From contig NAVB01005422.1 of the NCBI GenBank assembly GCA_002179805.1, positions 1 through 13,614 of the forward strand: 13,614 nucleotides of DNA. Direction: 5' to 3'. Shown here piece after piece: positions 8,177 to 13,614 of this stretch. The DNA comes from Acanthamoeba lenticulata. Lineage: Eukaryota; Discosea; Longamoebia; Acanthamoebidae. The notes below the pieces were generated by a model. That model ran no database searches. It was not told the origin of the DNA and saw nothing but the letters and a program-made list of their open reading frames with translations. A program made the translations under genes and the position numbers. How positions within the stretch are numbered: position 1 is the first letter of the stretch; each line of letters starts with the position of its first letter.

Positions 8177-8240
8177 CTCGGGTTACACTTGTGGTGTGTG
8201 CAAAGGCCAAACAAACGCGTCTTCGTGAACAGCAACCTGT

Positions 8241-8249
8241 TTTGGCGCC
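8241..8249. promoter_or_regulatory. E2F-like site TTTGGCGCC upstream of NAA50
   Basis: TTTGGCGC fits the E2F/DP consensus TTTSGCGC exactly. It lies 65 bp upstream of the NAA50 start codon. The same nine bases occur in the divergent promoter at 11012-11020. Binding is inferred from the motif only. Confidence 0.35.
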
Positions 8250-8393
8250 TTTTTCGCCAACGGCTTGCCGAGAAAATTCAGGGCCCGAAAAGGGCGCGTC
8301 CGCTCGGCGCCGTGGCTTTTCGTTGAGGCTCAAAACCAAAGGCGTTGTTAATTGCACCGTGGTGGGATGAGCTATTTGTGTATTTTTGAACCA

Positions 8394-9152
8394 TCAAGGA
8401 CAGTTGATGGGGCCGGAAGAGGAGGGGAACGACTCCAGGGCCTCGGCACAGAAGAAGTGCGAGACCGAGAGGCGCCGCGCCGAAGGGCCTCGCGCATGCT
8501 TGGTCTCGCCTCGCCGATGGTTGTGAAGAGCGCCGCCTCTTGTGCTTTGAAACTTTTCGTTACCTTCCTCGTCTTCCTCGCTGTTCTCGCTCTCTTGAGC
8601 GCGTTCATCGTCCCTCTCCTCGTCGTCCTCGCTATCGTCTCCCTGGAGTCGTGCTGAGGATCGCGCGGTGGTCGTGCCCACTAACTCGCTGGGGGACATC
8701 GATGGTTCAACCGCAACGAAGCTCGCTACGGCGGGCGCCGGTTCGTCGGTTGTCTCGAGCGAGCCCGTGCGCACGAAGAGGGACAATCGTCGTTGGCGCT
8801 TGCGCACGCTCTCGAAACTGGTCGACGACGAGGCCGACGATATCAGGACTTGGGGCGCCGACCGGCTCAGCGTGTTGTTGTTGTTCGTTGTGGTCGTTGT
8901 GGTGGTGGTGGAGGAGGAGGAAGTCTTCGACGCGGTCATGTCGCTGGTCAGGGCGTCACGTTCGAGAAGCACTTCCTGCAGGTACCATTCAAGGCGCTGC
9001 CTCCTCTCGCGTTCCTCGTCGATGAGCTGCATGAAAGCCTCCAGGCGCAAACGGTGGCGCAGGCTCATACTGCCTCGGCTTGCCGTGTTAAGGGTGTAGG
9101 CAGTCGGGGAAAGCAGCTGCTGTCCAATGGCTTCTTCGTGCGTCCTCTTCAT
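8394..9152 (-). CDS. Protein of unknown function with two motifs shared with the gene at 12992, 252 aa
   Basis: Single exon, ATG at 9152, stop at 8394. I do not recognise the family. Residues 40-68 form a charged amphipathic, probably helical block (FMQLIDEERERRQRLEWYL...). Residues 71-112 are Ser/Thr/Asn-rich low complexity, with a run of eight Thr. Residues 113-130 are a basic block, FESVRKRQRRLSLFVRTG. An acidic tract (GDDSEDDEERDDERAQESE) and a Cys/Phe-containing C-terminus (HFFCAEALESF) follow. The first and second blocks recur in the same order in the protein at 12992-13614, so the two genes are paralogues. Basic stretches such as RKRQRR could be nuclear signals. There is no signal peptide or membrane segment. 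It reads the same way as NAA50, with 217 bp between. Single-exon structure is unusual among these intron-rich neighbours. Confidence 0.75.
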   Translation of the reverse strand: MKRTHEEAIGQQLLSPTAYTLNTASRGSMSLRHRLRLEAFMQLIDEERERRQRLEWYLQEVLLERDALTSDMTASKTSSSSTTTTTTTTNNNNTLSRSAPQVLISSASSSTSFESVRKRQRRLSLFVRTGSLETTDEPAPAVASFVAVEPSMSPSELVGTTTARSSARLQGDDSEDDEERDDERAQESENSEEDEEGNEKFQSTRGGALHNHRRGETKHARGPSARRLSVSHFFCAEALESFPSSSGPINCP

Positions 9153-9563
9153 GTTGGTGGTCAAGCAAAACTATGGGGGAAGAAGAGAAGTCGACGGACG
9201 GACAGACCAAAGGCTGTGTTGATAGGTGTTGACGAGGGAAAGGGTGGAGAGCGAGTGTCGGTCCTGACAGCGTTCTGGAGCTTGTGCTTGTCGTGGTTGC
9301 TGCGCGCTGTGCCGCATGGGACGCGCAGCCTCTTGGGGATTGGCCCCGCGGGGGTATTGCACTAACCACGTCGCACCACCCGGCGGTGGTTTGACCTCAA
9401 AAGCGCAGCTGACCTCTTTCATCGAGTTCCACCAGACGGCCCTCCATCTACCTATGGTGTCGCTTAGCCGTCGTTAAGGCCACGACTATTTCTCTCTTCC
9501 CGATTGGCGGGTCTATGCGAGGGAGCTTTGTAATTGGTCAGATCTTTCCGACACGTTACTCCG
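9153..9563. other. Intergenic region between the EcKL kinase and the unknown gene at 8394
   Basis: About 410 bp that should contain the 3' UTR of the kinase gene and the promoter of the downstream unknown gene. Open frames are short and overlapping and show no domain. I found no clear TATA box or repeat. Confidence 0.5.
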
Positions 9564-10972
9564 CTACAACAGTCCCTCTTGCGAGAGGTCATTGATCATT
9601 TCAATCAACCTCTTGATACCTGGGCCTGGTCGCAGGCTCTCATCTCGGCCGACTTCTTCACTCCGTCGCACGGTATCGTCCAGAAACGCTTCGAGCGAGC
9701 TGACGGTTTGAACGAAGACCGCGAGCTTCTCCCGTTGAAAGTCCTCGCGGCACTGGGCGAGCGTGTATTCTCTGGGGCCCAGAGCTGTCCGATCGTGGGT
9801 ACCCAGGTGAATCGCCGCCGCGTCTCGCTTGCGGATGAACTCGAGGAGTTGCGCGTGGTAGTATTGCACGAGACTGGCCTCGTTGGCGCGTCGCACGTCG
9901 GGGTCGAGCGAGGAGTAGATAAGGAAGGCCACGTCCCCAAGCGGGTTGCCCCATCGGACAAACTGCCAGTCGAGCAGGGCCACCTGCTCGCCCTCCTCCT
10001 CATCATCATCATCATCATCGGTCGTGTAGTACATCAGATTGGCTCGCCAGAGGTCCCCGTGGCACAGCGCCATGGCATGGCTTGTGGGCGCGGGCTGGCT
10101 GATGCTGGCCGTGAGGTCAGCGCAGCGTTCCCACACGCCATCGGGCAGCAGGCCGCCGAACAGCCCGCGGAACTTGCATAGCTAAGTAGAATGGCCAAAT
10201 CGCCAGACGTCAGCAAGCACAGCGTCGAATCGACAACACGTGCACGCACCGACTCGGCGTAGAAGCGCGAGATCAGCTCAACGAAGACGGGCTCATCGCC
10301 ACGCAGGAGGAAAGGGTAGGGAGAGGCCGCGCCTGCATCTTCTTCTTCGTCCTTTTCGACGCTCGTGGATGTGGCATCGTCCGTGGCGAGGAGACGAAAG
10401 TGGAGTGCGTGCAGGGCGGCCACAGCTCGTAGGGCGAGGCGCAATCGCGGCAGGTCCAGTGGAACCTTGGGGTCAGTGGGCACGGTCGAGGGCGAAAGGC
10501 GGGAGCTGTGGCGCGTTCGCAAGTCCTCCAAGAGAAGGATCCCACAGCCGCTCTCTGAGTCCACCTCCAGCGCAAAGCAGCGCGGCACGAACGACTGTGG
10601 CGTGGACGACGTCTCAGCTTGGGCAAAGCACTTGCAGGCGGCACAAAACTGCTCGAGGACGGGAACCACGTGATGGTAGAAGGCGGCCTCCCGCATGAAA
10701 ATGCCCATGGGCTTGAAGAAGTGGAGGAACAGCTCGCTTTCCTCCTCGATGGGCGCCAGCTTGGCCACCACCGTCTGCTCGTCAGGCAGGCTCTCGTTCA
10801 GCTTGAGCCGATAGATGCTGCCCAAAAACCCCTCCCCTTCGCCAATTTTGTGGTGTGCAAAATGGTGGACGCGAGTCTTGAGTCGAGACTCGAGCCACGT
10901 GGCAGTCACTTGCTCGATTTTAAACACAGAAGGGCCCTGTGCAGAGGCGCCTGCGTGCTGCTGGGTCTCCAT
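9564..10972 (-). CDS. EcKL / choline-kinase-like small-molecule kinase, two exons, 446 aa
   Basis: Exons on the minus strand are 10972-10250 and 10181-9564. The 68-nt intron (GTGCGTG...CTTAG) also repairs the frame change near 10180, joining FYAES to LCKFRGLFGG. The protein has the kinase-like layout of the EcKL/DUF1679 group (PF02958-type): a glycine loop GEGEGFLG (44-51), K71 in VVAKL, E95 in REAAFYHH, then CHGDLWRANL with H282, D284 and N289 (Brenner-type catalytic loop), and LLDWQF with D312 as the metal-binding Asp, followed by GNPLGDVAFLIYSSL. The nearest characterised relatives phosphorylate small hydroxyl compounds (ecdysteroids, choline-like substrates); the substrate here cannot be told. 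An acidic insert of six Asp and three Glu, encoded by a GAT repeat, lies between the catalytic loop and DWQ. ATG 10972 gives a normal N-terminus. It is divergent from the rhodanese gene. Confidence 0.85.
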
Positions 10973-11089
10973 CAACAACAAGTTGTGTGAAATTTGGTGT
11001 GGCAGAAAAATGGCGCCAAAGAGAAAACGGAGAAAACAAAACAAAAATCAAGAAAAAAAAAGGTTGATTGAATCGGAGAACAAGTAAGC
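10973..11089. promoter_or_regulatory. 117-bp divergent promoter between the kinase and rhodanese genes
   Basis: The two start codons (10972 minus, 11090 plus) face away from each other across 117 bp. The interval must hold both 5' UTRs and core promoters. It contains GGCGCCAAA at 11012-11020 (TTTGGCGCC on minus, E2F-like) and a purine-rich stretch with A9 near 11052-11060. I see no clear TATA box on either strand, so initiator- or factor-driven transcription is likely. Confidence 0.6.
11012..11020. promoter_or_regulatory. E2F-like site TTTGGCGCC (minus strand) in the divergent promoter
   Basis: Reverse complement of GGCGCCAAA. It is the same nonamer as at 8241-8249 and fits TTTSGCGC. It lies 40 bp from the kinase start and 70 bp from the rhodanese start. 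Confidence 0.35.
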
Positions 11090-12395
11090 ATGAGGAGGGC
11101 AGGGATTGCGCTTAGGGGCTGTGCCACAAGTCATGGTAGCGCGTTGACCGTTCGGTCTCTCGTGCGCTACGGGAGCCTACGCTCACACGTATCGAGCGGC
11201 CCCATCTCCGCCTCCCAGTGCCGCGGTTTTGCATCGGAAGCGGCTGAAGGTTCAAACCGGCTCAACATGCCCCCACAAACGCTCACGTGTTATCATCGTA
11301 CGATGAATATCAGAAACTAATCAGCAAATTCATTCGGGCAATTCAGAACGAGAAGCAAATGTGGTGTGGGATTCGCAGCTCACGTGGCAAAAGAAGAAGG
11401 AGACTGTCCTTCCCGGCGTATGGTTCACCCAGAATCCTTCTAGACGTTGAGGAAGAGATTTAATTTGGTCGTTCCTTAACATTTTTGTTGTGTTTGTCTC
11501 CTCGTGTGCAGGAACTGGTGGTCTCGCGGTCACACGTGAAGGAAGTGCTGGCCAACAACTCGAGCGGCACGTTGCTGCTCGACCTGCGAAGCCCAGGCGA
11601 GTGCAAGGTGGAGCCCGGCATCCCAGGCGCCACCAACATCCCCGGTACGTCACCCCATTGCTGCCGCAACAGGTCTCCTCCTCCTCCTGTGGGTGGCGCG
11701 ACGTCTTTTCCCGGCCGAACCGATCCACCACTCGGATGGCTGGCGTCTGGTTGTGGCGCCTTGGATCGAAGTTTTGACTTGATCGGGCTGTGCGGTGGCT
11801 GAGACCTCACCCCTCTCCCGGTGGCGTGGCTGCGATGTCGCTTGTATGGTGATTTTTTTCCGTGCGTACACACGGCAGCCGATGAGCTGGTCAAGTCGGT
11901 GGTGCTCGACGAGGGCAAGTGGCGTGCCCGCTACGGGTTCGCCAAGCCCAAGGCTGACACGCCCATCATCGTCTACACGACCCCAGAAGCCAAGGACAAG
12001 GTCGGGTGTCAACATGTTTAATCATGGTCAAAGACGATGGTAATGGGGTGCTTACGTCTCCTCCACCCTGTCTCTCTTTCCACACCACAACAGGCGCTCG
12101 AAATCGCCAACTTTCTGGGCCAGACTGGTTTCTCGAGGTACGCGCCCCATCGGCAAATTGCTGCCAACCAACACACAACCAACCACCCAACCGGCGAATT
12201 CGCTGTTGGCGCGCTTGCTTCCGACCCGGCGTGTGTACACACGGCCAAAGGACCTGCTGACGCGCCGTGGTGTGGGTGGGAACTGGGCTGGCCCTTGGTG
12301 TGGCACACCTGGGTCGGCGTGCATGTAGTGTGCGCATCTACCAGGGTGCGGCGCGCGAGTGGAACAAGTATGAAAACCCTGCCTTCAGTGCCTGA
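11090..12395 (+). CDS. Predicted mitochondrial rhodanese-domain protein lacking the catalytic Cys, six exons, about 198 aa
   Basis: Likely exons: 11090-11249, 11347-11417, 11512-11644, 11879-12000, 12094-12137 and 12329-12395. The last four are well supported by frame and domain. The first two boundaries are my best phase-consistent choice; GT at 11289 is an alternative donor for exon 1. Residues 1-50 are Arg/Ser/Ala-rich without acids, ending CRGFAS, a typical mitochondrial presequence with an R-x-F cleavage pattern. Residues about 78-190 are a rhodanese domain: ELVVSRSHVKEVL, LLLDLRSPGE, GATNIP, DTPIIVY, ALEIANFLGQTGF and VRIYQGAAREW. The active-site loop reads VYTTPEAKDK, with Thr155 where sulfurtransferases have Cys and without the usual C-x-x-G-x-R/S pattern, so thiosulfate sulfurtransferase activity is unlikely. 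Two introns (234 and 191 nt) are long for this locus. The C-terminus may be spliced differently, given the pyrimidine tract at 12449-12493. Confidence 0.75.
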
Positions 12396-12860
12396 TGATC
12401 GGCATCAGCGGCCGCCCTGTGTTGTAGCCCTCCAGCGATGCACGCAACTCTTTTCTCTCTCTCTTCTCTCTGTGCCTGTTCGCCTCGCCACGAGTTTGAT
12501 TGGTAGGTAGAGATACCGCGCGGGTAGAACTTCAAGCCTTCTGAGGCGCAGTACCGTGTTCTCGCGCCACGGCTTCCTCGAGGTGGCGTGCGCTTTGCGG
12601 CACGAGGCCTGTCTGGATCGGAGTCAGTTCCGGACATTCCGATCACCGTACCAATGGACAGCGAGGAACGCGTCCACGTGTCTGATTCTGTCGACAAGAG
12701 TAGCCCAGCAGCAACGGTTGTCTGGGATGGCGGGCAGATCCGGGCCGCTTCCGTGAATACTGCCGACACCGGCGCGGCAGTTCATAAATCGATGGCCGCA
12801 GCCGATTGGAGGAGCAGTACCTCGGGCACCCCTTTAAAATTATGGGTGTGCTGCACGGTC
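12396..12860. other. Unassigned region between the rhodanese gene and the gene at 12992
   Basis: A pyrimidine-rich tract (about 12449-12493) followed by TAGGTAG, then GGGTAG at about 12519-12524, looks like a 3' splice site. After it a plus-strand frame stays open from about 12525 to beyond 12830 (starting NFKPSEAQYRVLAP). I found no donor in the rhodanese gene that enters this frame in phase, and no domain in it. Overlapping frames on the minus strand are no better. It may be an unrecognised exon, a 5' UTR intron of the next gene, or non-coding. Confidence 0.4.
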
Positions 12861-12864
12861 CAGT

Positions 12865-12875
12865 ATTTTTATATC
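12865..12875 (+). promoter_or_regulatory. TATA-like box upstream of the gene at 12992
   Basis: TTTTTATATC in otherwise GC-richer DNA, about 120 bp before ATG 12992. Transcription starting about 30 bp downstream would give a 5' UTR of roughly 90 nt that ends with an A/C-rich leader just before the ATG. Spacing and composition fit a Pol II core promoter. Confidence 0.5.
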
Positions 12876-12991
12876 AGCCACAGACACACAGAAGCCTTGA
12901 GCTCAACCACTACAGCGGCGACCCTGACCCGTCAAGCACTCTCTCTCTACCTTCTTCCCCTAGCAGCCAGCACGCACACAAACCAAACAAC

Positions 12992-13614
12992 ATGTCGCAC
13001 AGCCGTGGACTCAAGCGCAAGAGCACCTTCCTCCAGGCCGAGGGCAAGACTTCGGCCTACGCCCGCTTCATGCAAGAGCTAGAAGAAGAACGCCAGAAGA
13101 AGGAGCGTCTCGAGTGGTACCTTCACGAGGTCATGAAGGAAAAGGAGGCTCTATCGCGTTTCGACGACGAGTCGTCGTCGGGCGCTGTTGAGGCCTTCCT
13201 CGCCCAGTCGAGCTGCGCCTCGACTTCAACCTCCACGACCGCCACCTCTTCGAGCCCGTCGGCCACCGCCTCGGCCGGTCATACCACCTACGCCACCACC
13301 GACTACAACCGTTGGGTGTCTACAGCGCAGACCACCGCCCAGACCGCCACCACAAGCGCCCTGGCCCAGTCGACAGCCGCCACCTCAACCACCACGATGG
13401 CCGAACAGGTCGCCACCAACAAAAATGACGAAGAGTGCTGCGCGCGTTGCGGCCGTCAATACGTCGAGAGCCAGAAGACTTGCCGCTGCCGCAACTTTGA
13501 GAGCGTCAAGAAGCGGCAGCGTTGCCTGTCGCGCTTCGTGCGTACTGGCCACATGCTCGAGGTCAGCGAGCCCGACGAGCTTGAGCTCAACGTGCCTTTC
13601 TTCGACCTCAACAG
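12992..13614 (+). CDS. Protein of unknown function, paralogue of the gene at 8394-9152 (C-terminus beyond the window)
   Basis: Frame open from ATG 12992 to the window edge, 207 codons, no stop; a partial gene or first exon. I do not recognise the family. Residues 26-54 (FMQELEEERQKKERLEWYL...) match residues 40-68 of the protein at 8394-9152, and residues 169-186 (FESVKKRQRCLSRFVRTG) match its residues 113-130. Between them lies a Ser/Thr/Ala-rich linker longer than in the paralogue. Just before the second motif is a cysteine cluster, C149, C150, C153, C164 and C166 (CCARCG...CRC), which could bind zinc and is absent from the paralogue. Third codon positions are strongly G/C, supporting real coding. 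The start follows an A/C-rich leader (AACCAAACAACATG) and a TATA-like box 120 bp upstream. An acidic stretch, EVSEPDELELN, precedes the edge. Confidence 0.8.
   Translation, partial: MSHSRGLKRKSTFLQAEGKTSAYARFMQELEEERQKKERLEWYLHEVMKEKEALSRFDDESSSGAVEAFLAQSSCASTSTSTTATSSSPSATASAGHTTYATTDYNRWVSTAQTTAQTATTSALAQSTAATSTTTMAEQVATNKNDEECCARCGRQYVESQKTCRCRNFESVKKRQRCLSRFVRTGHMLEVSEPDELELNVPFFDLN

Noticed and set aside
8540..9365. Several plus-strand frames across the unknown gene (8540-9025, 8668-9099, 8793-9365)
   Set aside because: They are antisense to the gene at 8394-9152, whose reading is confirmed by two motifs shared with the paralogue at 12992.
10034..10181. Apparent frameshift in the kinase gene near 10180
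   Set aside because: A 68-nt intron with a GTGCGTG donor at 10249 and a CTTAG acceptor at 10182 explains the change of frame and restores a normal kinase sequence, so the gene is not broken.

Overview
The window looks like nuclear DNA from an amoebozoan close to Acanthamoeba. Genes are compact and GC-rich, and are cut by many short GT-AG introns (mostly 65-120 nt) with donors such as GTACGT, GTGCGT and GTGCGC. Proteins are rich in Ala/Ser/Thr homopolymer tracts, the tRNA genes are eukaryotic, and the protein families are typically eukaryotic (KIX, TBC, NAA50, EcKL kinase). No bacterial operon, mobile element, CRISPR array or virus is visible. All splice models were assembled by hand from reading frame, splice consensus and family motifs; none is backed by transcripts.

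Layout. Positions 1-747 hold no gene I can support. Two Pol III genes on the minus strand follow: tRNA-Ile(AAU) at 757-829 and tRNA-Ala(CGC) at 970-1042. Then five protein genes lie head to tail on the minus strand: a SWIM zinc-finger/coiled-coil protein (1118-3145, four exons), a 91-residue stand-alone KIX-domain protein (3251-3599, two exons), an ankyrin-TBC Rab-GAP fusion (4238-7260, nine exons), an NAA50-type N-terminal acetyltransferase (7436-8176, four exons), and a single-exon protein of unknown function (8394-9152). A sixth minus-strand gene, an EcKL/choline-kinase-like small-molecule kinase (9564-10972, two exons), is divergent from a plus-strand gene for a predicted mitochondrial rhodanese-domain protein (11090-12395). 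A second plus-strand gene of unknown function (12992 to the window end, cut off) closes the window.

How the genes relate. This is not an operon and no single pathway joins the genes. SWIM and KIX, next to each other, are both likely nuclear. Ankyrin-TBC is expected in membrane traffic, and NAA50 in protein N-terminal acetylation at the ribosome. The kinase and rhodanese genes share a 117-bp divergent promoter.

Most interesting points. (1) The two unknown proteins at 8394-9152 and 12992-13614 are paralogues sharing two conserved motifs, which suggests an undescribed family. (2) The rhodanese domain has Thr where the catalytic Cys should be. (3) The NAA50 homologue has Cys at the position of the catalytic Tyr73 of human NAA50. 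(4) A tiny KIX protein is revealed only by splicing. (5) An ankyrin-TBC fusion keeps both catalytic finger residues.
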